From a virus: a stretch of 23,743 bases of DNA. Below are positions 8,497-15,366 of the stretch, one piece after another. The DNA lies in the IMG/VR virus record IMGVR_UViG_3300000525_000041, positions 204 to 23,946 of that record. One strand, given 5' to 3'. The notes under the pieces were generated by a model, which saw nothing but the letters and a program-made list of their open reading frames with translations, had not been told where the DNA came from and did no database searches. Both the position numbers and the translations under genes were made by a program. Within the stretch, counting starts at the first letter, position 1; the number at the start of each line of letters is the position of its first letter.

Positions 8497-8498
8497 TT

Positions 8499-8903
8499 TT
8501 AAACTCCCAAGAACCTACAGTTCTGTCTTTCTAATGTTAGAAATATCATATCGCCACTTGGCGTTGCGTCTTTAATTCTTGCTTCTTCAATAAAGCCCAT
8601 ATTCTTAACTAATTTTAAACTCTTATCGTGATTTTGAACCACAGGAACAATGATTTTTTCAACATTACATATGTTAAAAGGGTAATCAAATATAGCCCTT
8701 AGATAAGACTTTGTTAACCTACCTTCAATCGCTATATGACAAGTAATGCTTCTTTTGTTCCAGTTCTCATAAATCACGCCTGCAATTATCTTTTCGTCCC
8801 TACATAACCCAATAGCGCTACTTTGAGCCTCAAAATAAGCGCCTTGTATACGTTCAGCAACCCAATGACCCACTTCTGGGTCAGAAACTATATTCCAGCC
8901 CAT
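8499..8903 (-). CDS. GNAT-family acetyltransferase-like protein (134 aa)
   Basis: The start is taken as ATG at 8903-8901, overlapping the end of the nozzle gene by 16 bases. A TTG 33 bases upstream is a less likely alternative. The fold signature is that of short phage GNAT proteins: WVAERI (14-19), AIGLCRDEKIIAGVIYENW (30-48) as beta strands, and a C-terminal block NHDKSLKLVKNMGF (91-104) followed by EEARIKD and GDMIFLTL. GNATs use acetyl-CoA to acetylate an amine. The substrate here is unknown. Similar genes recur in phage tail modules, where they may modify a virion or host protein, but this is inference. The canonical acetyl-CoA loop Q/RxxGxG/A is not clear, so activity is uncertain. Confidence 0.78.
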   Translation of the reverse strand: MGWNIVSDPEVGHWVAERIQGAYFEAQSSAIGLCRDEKIIAGVIYENWNKRSITCHIAIEGRLTKSYLRAIFDYPFNICNVEKIIVPVVQNHDKSLKLVKNMGFIEEARIKDATPSGDMIFLTLERQNCRFLGV

Positions 8904-10435
8904 CCGGCTTGGTATACAAGGTCTGTTGATGCCCAAAGTATCGTTACGCCTTGGCTAGATGTTGAGAGTTGAGTAGAGCCACAGTAACCAATGCCTGTAA
9001 TGCCTTGCCAATTGTTTGTGATGATTGCGTCAGCACCCCAAAGACCTATGTCCCAAAGTGCGTTGTCCCACAATCCATAGTTACTAGGCGAAAAAGCTAA
9101 CGCTGCTCTAGTGTTTTGCAAATCAAAATCTACGTTCATACCTACAAATACTGACGGGCTGCCGTTAGTGAATATGCTTGGTCTTGCTCTCGTAAAGTAC
9201 TTTTTTACGCCACGGCTTTCAAAGTAATTAAAAGCTGTAAAGGCATTACTTTCAATATTTGCGCCATTGTCAGCATAAGACTCATCCCATGCGTGACCCA
9301 CAAAACCCGCTCCACCAAAGTAAGGCTCGTTTTCAAATATCTCCCAACAGCTTGCTTTCCAGCCCGTAAAGTTACACCACGATTTAGTAATGTTGTTCAT
9401 TACATACTGTTGTTGCTGATTTTGGGCTACTGGTACGTTTACAGTCAAAGCGTTGTGCTTTGGGTCAAATATCATTTGCCAACCAAAGTTATCACCGTAA
9501 CTCTGTGTTGCAGAAGCTAATGCGCCTTGTATTTTGTCTGATAAGGCTACTCTTGGGTCTAATCGTGACGATTGCAAACTAGCCGCTAGTGGATAAACAC
9601 CGTTGAAAGTTAAAACAAGGATGTCACCACCGTACTTAATTAAGCATCTGCGTCCTACTGGCTTACCAATGCGCCAAACACCAATCAATGCCCATTTAGT
9701 CGCATCAGATGGGTCTGTTCCTGCATAAACAATGACCTCACCATTACTGGTAACAAATACAAGGTTATCATCAACCCCGTATCCTGCGTCAATTGTCCAT
9801 GTGCCGACCGAAACAAGGTAGCCGCCCAATTGTGCAACAGAACTCATGTCTATGTAGGCAACAGTACCGGCAATAGACAATGTGGGCAAATACCAACCCT
9901 TAAGCGTATTGTTTTCAGTAAACCATACTTGGTTTTTAAAGATTGTGATGTTGCTTAAATCTGCGGCAGTAACGCCTGTAATCGTGGGGTTTGTCCAAGT
10001 AGAACCGTCATACAATAAAGGAGCATCAAAGCCGTTTACAGCGTATATAAAGCCACCAGCAGGGGTTGTGACGTTAGTGTATTCCCATCTACCGTTAGAC
10101 AATGAAGTAACCACAGGAGTGCCTACAGCGCCCGCAGCGGTTACGTTGTAAATTTGAGTACCGGCTATTGCAAACAGTTCGCTAGACGCGCCTGATGAAT
10201 AGCTCATCAATGTTTCGACTGTGCCAGAAATGCCTGTTGCGTGCTGCGTGTAGCCCGGTCTTAGCACTACGTTATTTACACTTGGAAACAAGTTTGTTAA
10301 CTGAACAGCGTCAGTTACTTCCATGTTTGCAATTGAATCCCTTGCGTTCCAACCACCAATCGGTGCAGGAACAGAAGCAACCCTAGCGGCTGTGCGTTGA
10401 GCAATTCTGTTTAGGTTTAAGCTACGAATCGCCAT
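8888..10435 (-). CDS. tail nozzle / tail tube beta-propeller protein (515 aa)
   Basis: The N-terminus (PAPIGGWNARDSIANM, DAVQLTNLFPSVNNVVLRPGY) and the repeated beta blades with IYNV, WFTENNTLKGWYLP and GDILVLTFNGVYPL are typical of the podovirus tail-nozzle family, functionally like P22 gp10 or T7 gp12. The C-terminal part has NYGLWDNALWDIGLWG and NWQGITGIGYCGS, a feature of this family as I know it. The nozzle extends the tail below the adaptor and closes the DNA channel. ATG lies at 10435-10433 with GGGAATATT upstream. It would normally follow the adaptor gene directly, but an HNH endonuclease gene on the plus strand lies between them. Assignment to a specific family is from pattern, not alignment. 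Confidence 0.8.
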   Translation of the reverse strand: MAIRSLNLNRIAQRTAARVASVPAPIGGWNARDSIANMEVTDAVQLTNLFPSVNNVVLRPGYTQHATGISGTVETLMSYSSGASSELFAIAGTQIYNVTAAGAVGTPVVTSLSNGRWEYTNVTTPAGGFIYAVNGFDAPLLYDGSTWTNPTITGVTAADLSNITIFKNQVWFTENNTLKGWYLPTLSIAGTVAYIDMSSVAQLGGYLVSVGTWTIDAGYGVDDNLVFVTSNGEVIVYAGTDPSDATKWALIGVWRIGKPVGRRCLIKYGGDILVLTFNGVYPLAASLQSSRLDPRVALSDKIQGALASATQSYGDNFGWQMIFDPKHNALTVNVPVAQNQQQQYVMNNITKSWCNFTGWKASCWEIFENEPYFGGAGFVGHAWDESYADNGANIESNAFTAFNYFESRGVKKYFTRARPSIFTNGSPSVFVGMNVDFDLQNTRAALAFSPSNYGLWDNALWDIGLWGADAIITNNWQGITGIGYCGSTQLSTSSQGVTILWASTDLVYQAGWAGI

Positions 10436-10472
10436 ACTATAATATTCCCATAGTTAACTTACGGGGATTATA
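10415..10472 (+). promoter_or_regulatory. candidate sigma70-type promoter and RBS for the HNH gene
   Basis: A perfect TATAAT lies at 10438-10443 on the plus strand, just before the antisense HNH gene and partly inside the start of the nozzle gene. The region 16-18 bases upstream (GTTTAAG, ~10415-10421) is only a weak match to TTGACA. A GGGGA at 10463-10467 is 5 bases from the ATG and is a good ribosome binding site. A free-standing endonuclease on the opposite strand needs its own transcript, which makes the site plausible. The AT-rich -10 alone is weak evidence. Confidence 0.4.
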
Positions 10473-10847
10473 ATGAAACAATGGCGTGATGTTTTGGGTT
10501 TGTGGAAAAACAACAAAGTAACAATTTGCCGACCACATAAACTTGTTATGGAAGCCTTTGTTAGTATTAAACCAGACGGAATGGAATGTTGTCATTTCGA
10601 TGGAAACCCACAAAATAATCATCTAAGCAATCTTAGATGGGATACTTCAAAAAACAATCATGCCGACAAAATTAGACAGGGGACAACTAACCGTGGTGAA
10701 AATTGCGACACTGCAAAATTAACATTAGAACAAGTTAAATCTATACGTAATGATAATCGACTTCAAAGACTTATAGCTGCTGATTATAAAATAGCCGAAA
10801 GCATGATTAGCAGAATAAAGTCTGGCAAACGATGGGCATATGACTAA
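10473..10847 (+). CDS. HNH homing endonuclease (124 aa), antisense between adaptor and nozzle genes
   Basis: This is the only convincing plus-strand gene. Residues ~10-62 form an HNH_3-type nuclease: GLWKNN, PHKLVMEAF (His22), GMECCHFDGNPQNN with His41 and Asp43, then LSNLRWDTSKNN (Asn53, Trp56, Asn61/62). After a short linker (RQGTTNRGENCDTAKLT) the C-terminus (~84-122) is a helix-turn-helix ending SMISRIKSGKRW, as in many free-standing phage HNH enzymes that bind an intron-less target. The N-terminal NUMOD4 part (usually WK...GF...YEVSN) is absent: only MKQWRDVL precedes the nuclease core. Its TAA at 10845-10847 overlaps the TAG of the adaptor gene on the other strand. I infer a selfish endonuclease that cuts uninvaded alleles near this junction. 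Confidence 0.9.
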   Translation: MKQWRDVLGLWKNNKVTICRPHKLVMEAFVSIKPDGMECCHFDGNPQNNHLSNLRWDTSKNNHADKIRQGTTNRGENCDTAKLTLEQVKSIRNDNRLQRLIAADYKIAESMISRIKSGKRWAYD

Positions 10848-11758
10848 TTGGATGTACCGCCGTAATTTCCGTCTGGGATGTTGTCGTAGCCAATCAAAAC
10901 CGTACCTGGTCTTGGGGCAAACGACAAGTTTGCAGAACTCATGTCTTGCGCCTGTACGGTCTCTAACTCAGTTAAGTAATTGCGGTACATCGCAGTCGTA
11001 TCAAAGCCCTTAGCTTCAAAGTACTTTAATTTAGTCATCAAGACCATTACACGGTCAGGATAGATGCAAACGTCAGAATCGTTCGTAAATGAGTTCTTAG
11101 GCGTACCGTCAGTGGCTTCTGCCCATGCTTGTGAACGGTATTCGTAGCCTAACAGTTCACCTGAACTAACGCCAGGCCAAATCTGGAAGTACTTACCCAA
11201 CAAACGCCAACGGATTCTTGGACCTGTTGAGATGTATCCAGACAACAGCCATTCCCATTGTTGTGGGTCAGATGGTCCCAGCATTTCCCAATGTTTACTA
11301 CGGTCCCAATGAGTTCTAGGGACTGTTGCATCGTAGTCAAAAGGTAGGTCATACTTTACCTTCTGAAAACTGATTGCACCGCCTACATACGTTCCTGTCA
11401 TTGGCTGATTAACCGTTACTTGCGTCAATGAATCTACGCTGACAATGTATGTAGCGTTTGATATGCCACTTCCAACGACTTGGTATGTAGTGTCTAAACC
11501 TGCCGTAGTGGGAATGTTAGTCACAACATAGGTGTTATCTAAAACATCACCAGTTGTTTCTATCGATTCCGTTGAAAAGGTATGCCGCCGAGTTAATCTG
11601 CGCCAATCATGCTTTTTGAGCAATTCATAGCCAGATGCGTTCATCAAAGCAAGGATTTGAATAACGTCTTGGTTAGTATTCCCTGCAACCGATGCGGGGG
11701 TTGATACACCTAACTCGTTTGTGACTTGCGTCACTAATTGCAGCATCGTTGATGACAT
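10844..11758 (-). CDS. head-to-tail adaptor / tail tube protein (304 aa)
   Basis: The protein has an N-terminal helical bundle (TMLQLVTQVTNELGV, NQDVIQILALMNASGYELLKKHDW) typical of podovirus adaptors such as P22 gp4 and T7 gp11, which bind under the portal. A beta-rich insertion follows (~65-130, with TYVVTNIPTTAG, TQVTVNQPMTG). The C-terminal half has DLPFDYD, WEWLLSG, RIRWRLLGKYFQIWP and a helical AKGFDTTAMYRNYLTELE. The start ATG directly follows the upstream TAA (TAAATG) behind AAAGAGGAA. It precedes the nozzle gene in order of expression. Function is by position and pattern; identity with a named family was not tested. Confidence 0.8.
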   Translation of the reverse strand: MSSTMLQLVTQVTNELGVSTPASVAGNTNQDVIQILALMNASGYELLKKHDWRRLTRRHTFSTESIETTGDVLDNTYVVTNIPTTAGLDTTYQVVGSGISNATYIVSVDSLTQVTVNQPMTGTYVGGAISFQKVKYDLPFDYDATVPRTHWDRSKHWEMLGPSDPQQWEWLLSGYISTGPRIRWRLLGKYFQIWPGVSSGELLGYEYRSQAWAEATDGTPKNSFTNDSDVCIYPDRVMVLMTKLKYFEAKGFDTTAMYRNYLTELETVQAQDMSSANLSFAPRPGTVLIGYDNIPDGNYGGTSN

Positions 11759-12286
11759 TTATTCCTCTTTCTTTGGTCTGCCAACCTTCTTTTCTGCCAT
11801 CAGACTCTGCATTTGCTGCTTGAGGATGTCGAGTTCTTTTCTCGTTTCTTCAAGTTCTGAAGCACTTTCAGATTGATTTTTGGTTAACAAATAACTTCTA
11901 GCACTATCTCTTAGTCCAGTACCGCCCATGCCCACTTTTTGCAATTGGGAATCGGTCGCTGTAGCTACTTGCTCAACCGTCTGAAACTTCAAAATCTGAA
12001 GCTCTGCCATTTGGTTAGCACTAAATTCTTTTGGTCTAGCTTTTTGCCATTCATCTAAAAGCGTTCCAATTACCGAACCTTCGCTATTTTTCATTTGGAA
12101 ATATAGCCATTGGCGTGGGAAACGCTCTTTGTGGTATTCCTTTACAGGTTCTTCAATGATGTTGGTCTTATCGCCCGGAACCATTATCCGAACAAAAGGT
12201 TCATCTTTAAATCGTGCATCCGTAAAATGATAAAACTCCACGTGCAAATGCGAATCCGCATTATGAACATCGCTATCTAACCCCAT
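11759..12286 (-). CDS. structural-region protein with HhH-like segment and basic tail (175 aa)
   Basis: Residues ~10-65 form a small acidic-aromatic region (HVEFYHFTD, VRIMVPGDKTN, WLYFQMK). Residues ~90-133 resemble a helix-hairpin-helix: AELQILKFQTVEQVATA, then LQKVGMGGTGLRDSARSYL with the hairpin GMGGTG. Residues ~139-165 are a short coiled coil, and the protein ends in KKVGRPKKEE, an AT-hook-like basic tail. Similar proteins sit between capsid and adaptor genes in many podoviruses, without established function. The DNA-binding look is seen; a role in DNA packaging or head completion is only inferred. It starts 15 bases after the T-tract of the terminator, with AAGGGG-type purines upstream. 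Confidence 0.7.
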   Translation of the reverse strand: MGLDSDVHNADSHLHVEFYHFTDARFKDEPFVRIMVPGDKTNIIEEPVKEYHKERFPRQWLYFQMKNSEGSVIGTLLDEWQKARPKEFSANQMAELQILKFQTVEQVATATDSQLQKVGMGGTGLRDSARSYLLTKNQSESASELEETRKELDILKQQMQSLMAEKKVGRPKKEE

Positions 12287-12300
12287 AACTATCCCCTTGT

Positions 12301-12338
12301 TAAATAAAAGTGAGAGCCGAGATTTTACCCCGACTCTC
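12301..12338 (-). terminator. rho-independent terminator after capsid/decoration genes
   Basis: Read on the minus strand, GAGAGUCGGG pairs with CUCGGCUCUC (10 pairs including two G-U) around a 7-base loop, and ACUUUUAUUU follows. It begins 8 bases beyond the stop of the 98-aa gene and ends 15 bases before the next start. It probably limits read-through from the highly expressed capsid genes into the tail genes. Confidence 0.78.
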
Positions 12339-12346
12339 GTACTACA

Positions 12347-12643
12347 TTATACCGATGCCTTGCCGAACCAAGCAAAATCACCTGATACCAAAGCAATTGC
12401 TGGGCTTGTGTAAGCGCCACCAGTTGCGGTAACGAGAAATGTTGTTGGGTCAACAGTACACACTGCGGTTGAAGCTGGGATTGAAGCGTTTGCTGTTGCC
12501 AAGACGTACAACTTACCGTCTGAACCAAACACTTGCAAACCAACAGGACCAGCAGTAGGAACTGCAACACCGGCTGAGTTTAGGTTAGTATCAACAGGAT
12601 CGTTGAGATCAACTCCAATGACGTGACTGACTGAATAAGCCAT
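12347..12643 (-). CDS. small capsid-associated (decoration-like) protein (98 aa)
   Basis: The gene starts 10 bases after the capsid stop, behind AAGGAAGC, and ends just before the terminator, so it shares the capsid transcript. The sequence is MAYSVSHVIGVDLND followed by short beta strands (VGLQVFGSDGKLYVLATA, TAVCTVDPTTFLVTATGG, IALVSGDFAWFGKASV). It has the size and composition of head decoration or cement proteins and of small proteins found directly after major capsid genes. There is no sequence motif that proves the role. I infer a capsid surface protein. Its leader shares 17 identical bases (12638-12654) with the leader of the left-edge fibre gene (224-240). Confidence 0.7.
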   Translation of the reverse strand: MAYSVSHVIGVDLNDPVDTNLNSAGVAVPTAGPVGLQVFGSDGKLYVLATANASIPASTAVCTVDPTTFLVTATGGAYTSPAIALVSGDFAWFGKASV

Positions 12644-12653
12644 GATGCTTCCT

Positions 12654-13655
12654 TTAATTAATTAAAACCCCAGAGAACTGTGGTCCAGAACTTGTCATAT
12701 TTCCCGCCCAACCAATGAGCTTCACAATAGCGTCTTGGTTGACAGCTTGACGCTCACCACCAATCGGCACAAAGTTACGATCAACATGAGGACGGAACAT
12801 CAGATACTTGGTGTTCAGCATAAACATATGGTTAGCAGTCGCTGCATTACCGATACCACCGTCTAGCACGACATCGGATGCCATACCAGCGCCGTAGTAC
12901 TTAAGTGACGCAAAACCTGCACCAACAGCAGAAGAACCAGAATCCGTAATACGCTGGATTGACTGCAATGATTGCAAATACAACTTATAGAAGTTGTTAT
13001 CGCAAACAATTAGGTCAGGCTTGTCTGTACCACGAATCAGTTGAACGGCTAGTGCATCCATGTAACCTTGGATGTTAGTAGCTGAGACAACGCCAGTACC
13101 GTCTGTTGCACCACTAAACACTTTGGACTGCCAGAACGGAAAGGAAGCACGATTAATGCCGCCGTAAGTTCCAGTAGTGGGTGCATCAGGAACTGCTGCG
13201 CCCAAACCAGTAATGTTCTTGCCGCTGTTGCCAGTACCGTTTAGGTAAATGTCACCACCGATACGGTTAGCCAATTGTGCTTCAGCCACTTGCATACGAC
13301 CATCTAGCAAGTCGATGATTGCTTCTTTGCCGCTGTTCTGAATCATTTCTAAGCCAGAAATCGACACAGCAGCCGCATATTGGGTGATGCTAAATTGCGC
13401 CGCCGAGATAGGCGAATTTTGGCTGACGTTTAAAACTTCATAACCACTATAGCTATTTGTGTTGTTAGTGTTTGCGTCTGTGTACATAATCTCTTGCAAG
13501 ATCACGTTACCGCCGCTAAAGGTCTTTACGTTGCCACGTTCTTTAAGTCGGCGCAGTAAAGCGTTGTTGTTTGTTACGTTATCAGCTAGTTCACCGGTGC
13601 GGCTTTGAATGTTAGTCGCAATGATGTCGCTGATCGAGCTATTGGCAAATGCCAT
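12654..13655 (-). CDS. major capsid protein (333 aa)
   Basis: The family pattern is that of a HK97-fold phage coat protein without a processed delta domain: SISDIIATNIQSRTGELADNV at the start, NNALLRRLKERGNVKTFSGG (29-48), QYAAAVSISGLEMIQNSGKE, LLDGRMQVAEAQLANRI, DAPTTGTYGGINRASFPFW, and a C-terminal block with ANHMFMLNTKYLMFRPHVDR. About 333 aa is normal for this group. The start ATG is 8 bases after a strong GGAGA. It follows the scaffold gene at 23 bases and precedes the decoration-like gene, the usual order. Coat subunits assemble around the scaffold and portal to make the procapsid. Confidence rests on pattern and position. Confidence 0.9.
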   Translation of the reverse strand: MAFANSSISDIIATNIQSRTGELADNVTNNNALLRRLKERGNVKTFSGGNVILQEIMYTDANTNNTNSYSGYEVLNVSQNSPISAAQFSITQYAAAVSISGLEMIQNSGKEAIIDLLDGRMQVAEAQLANRIGGDIYLNGTGNSGKNITGLGAAVPDAPTTGTYGGINRASFPFWQSKVFSGATDGTGVVSATNIQGYMDALAVQLIRGTDKPDLIVCDNNFYKLYLQSLQSIQRITDSGSSAVGAGFASLKYYGAGMASDVVLDGGIGNAATANHMFMLNTKYLMFRPHVDRNFVPIGGERQAVNQDAIVKLIGWAGNMTSSGPQFSGVLIN

Positions 13656-13678
13656 AATAGAAATCTCCGATTAGGTTA

Positions 13679-14599
13679 TCAAACACGTTCGCTGCTTGCG
13701 TCATCAAATTGTTTGACTAGCAATGAACGTCTATCTTGCGCGTTGGTAGCCGAGTTCACTCCGGGTGTAGAGCTTCTAACGCTAACCGCTGCCGCCCTCG
13801 CAGCTTTCGCTGCTTTGTTAGCTGAATCACGCTTAATTAAGTCTGCTTTGGCTTGTTGGCTTTGCTGAACTTTATTAAAAAGTGACTCGTCTAGGCGTAC
13901 TGCCTTATTGTATGCATCCTCTAAGTTCTGAGCCACTCCTGAATTAAGAAGTTGAATCATCGTTGGACGAGCATCCTCAAAAAGGTCATTCTTCTGTGCA
14001 AAACTATCAATTTCGCCTAAAAGAACTTGGTTCTGAGCTACTTCTTGCTGCTGTTTCCATGTCGATATTTCATTTTTAACGCTATACAACTCGTTTTGAA
14101 GCATCGACACAGTAGGGTCAACAGTTTGTTGTGGCAAATTGCTGATTCCATCTAAATTTACACCATAATTACGAGCAAGACTAGCGAAATATGCTGCACG
14201 CTCTTGCGGAGGACTAAATCGCAGAATTCTGTCGGCTTCCATCATGGCTTTAACAGCTTGGGTAGGTTCTACCCCAAGGCTTTTAATCGTATCCATGTAT
14301 GGGTCAATGGCTGATTGCATTTGGTCTGCAAACTGAGCCTTAGACATCAGCGGTTCTACGCCTCGGCGCATTTCTTCTTCACGCTGCCAGGCATATTCTT
14401 TTAGTTTAGGGTCAGCAGTCTGCCAAACTTCGTGGTAATCCTTCTTCCACGATGTTGGCGGTCTTGCCCAAACGGGTTCTTCAACAGGTTCAGCCACTAT
14501 TCCAGGCACAATATCTTGTGTTGGTTCTTGGCTATCATCAAACTGTTGAGCTAATAACTCTCGTCTATCTAGCTGCTCTGGCTTATTTTCAGCGTCCAT
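13679..14599 (-). CDS. head scaffolding protein (306 aa)
   Basis: It lies directly before the capsid gene. The protein is charged, Gln/Glu-rich and largely helical, with coiled-coil potential at ~165-205 (MLQNELYSVKNEIST, KQQQEVAQNQVLLGE). After an acidic N-terminus comes PVWARPPTSWKKDYHEVW, a motif I know from phage scaffold genes, then helices to ~245 and an Ala/Lys/Ser-rich linker. The ends carry matching motifs: DRRELLAQQFDD at 11-22 and DRRSLLVKQFDD at 289-300. C-terminal helices of scaffolds usually bind the coat protein, so both copies may be binding sites. The protein is expected to leave the procapsid before DNA entry. Confidence 0.85.
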   Translation of the reverse strand: MDAENKPEQLDRRELLAQQFDDSQEPTQDIVPGIVAEPVEEPVWARPPTSWKKDYHEVWQTADPKLKEYAWQREEEMRRGVEPLMSKAQFADQMQSAIDPYMDTIKSLGVEPTQAVKAMMEADRILRFSPPQERAAYFASLARNYGVNLDGISNLPQQTVDPTVSMLQNELYSVKNEISTWKQQQEVAQNQVLLGEIDSFAQKNDLFEDARPTMIQLLNSGVAQNLEDAYNKAVRLDESLFNKVQQSQQAKADLIKRDSANKAAKAARAAAVSVRSSTPGVNSATNAQDRRSLLVKQFDDASSERV

Positions 14600-14611
14600 T
14601 TTTACCCCTCT

Positions 14612-14935
14612 TTAAGTAAATTTCCGGCGAATTTGCGTCAAAATCTGGTTTGCTTCTTTGTGCGACATATTAGATAATTGATGCCTAAGCACCTCTTTTC
14701 TGTCGCTTTTGGTTACGGGAATGCGAGTTTCCATTTTTTCGTTACCAACCTCAATACATCCGTTGGCAAGCAAATGTTCTTTATGTACGGAACGACTTGT
14801 AATCATCCGACCGTCAATCATGGATTGATAGGGCTGAATGTCATTCATTACGAAAGGTCCGTAAACCTTATCTAAATGCTCGTCAGAACCTTTCTCTACG
14901 AGTTTGCCATCAACATAAACGTAGGTTTTTCTCAT
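14612..14935 (-). CDS. small conserved phage protein upstream of scaffold (107 aa)
   Basis: The start overlaps the stop of the 144-aa gene as ATGA (14932-14935). The sequence has VYVDGKLVEKG, FVMNDIQPYQSMIDGRMI, TSRSVHKEHLLANGCIEVGNE and a basic C-terminus (RKEVLRHQLSNM...IRRKFT). The central block looks like a small protein that I recall sitting beside scaffold or portal genes in podoviruses, with no known function. The N-terminal strands and the SRSVHKEHL helix suggest a compact domain, and the basic end could bind DNA or scaffold. Assignment to head assembly is by position only. Confidence 0.75.
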   Translation of the reverse strand: MRKTYVYVDGKLVEKGSDEHLDKVYGPFVMNDIQPYQSMIDGRMITSRSVHKEHLLANGCIEVGNEKMETRIPVTKSDRKEVLRHQLSNMSHKEANQILTQIRRKFT

Positions 14936-15366
14936 AAAAACACCAGCACTTCCTCATCGTCAAGTTCAATGTAAGCATCGTAAATCTGTTGTACTTTAAC
15001 TAGGTCTTTCAACAAAGCGTCAAAGTCTATTGATTTAAGATTACTTATTGTATCAACCTTTTCATAGTCAAAAACTATTTCTTCAATGATAGGTGCATCT
15101 TGCTTGCCTTCTACGACACGCTCGTAAATGTCGATAAGGAAATCACGTTGTTGTTGCTTCTTTTCGGCTTCTTTTCTTAGTTTCTCAGATAATTTCTTAG
15201 GCTTTGGACCGCCATCGTGCGTATCTATGTTAACTATAGGTGCTTGTTGGACAACACCAACAAATGCTCCTGTATCGTTTTCATCTGTAACACTTAAAAC
15301 GCCAGTAATAACAAGCGTTTGGAACGCATTAGGCTGAAACGCATTAAGCTGAAAAACTGCGGTCAT
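14932..15366 (-). CDS. unknown head-region protein with NAFQ repeat (144 aa)
   Basis: The start is ATG at 15366-15364, overlapping the upstream TGA as ATGA; longer in-frame extensions lack support. The N-terminus is FQLNAFQPNAFQ, a short repeat of NAFQ that I have seen at the start of similar small phage proteins. Residues ~55-82 are Lys/Glu/Gln-rich and helical (KLSEKLRKEAEKKQQQRD). The C-terminal part is acidic (FDYEKVD, FDALLKDLVKV, ELDDEEVLVFL). It contains no enzyme motif. It lies between the repeat-bearing fibre gene and the 107-aa gene, and couples to both by ATGA overlap. I can assign no function beyond a likely virion or assembly accessory. Confidence 0.72.
   Translation of the reverse strand: MTAVFQLNAFQPNAFQTLVITGVLSVTDENDTGAFVGVVQQAPIVNIDTHDGGPKPKKLSEKLRKEAEKKQQQRDFLIDIYERVVEGKQDAPIIEEIVFDYEKVDTISNLKSIDFDALLKDLVKVQQIYDAYIELDDEEVLVFL

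Noticed and set aside
8499-8936. Longer TTG-start version of the GNAT gene
   Set aside because: The extension overlaps the nozzle gene further and lacks a binding site. The GNAT pattern begins after the ATG at 8903.
10437-10622. 61-codon minus-strand frame inside the HNH region
   Set aside because: It is opposite an HNH gene with intact catalytic motifs, so it is a shadow.
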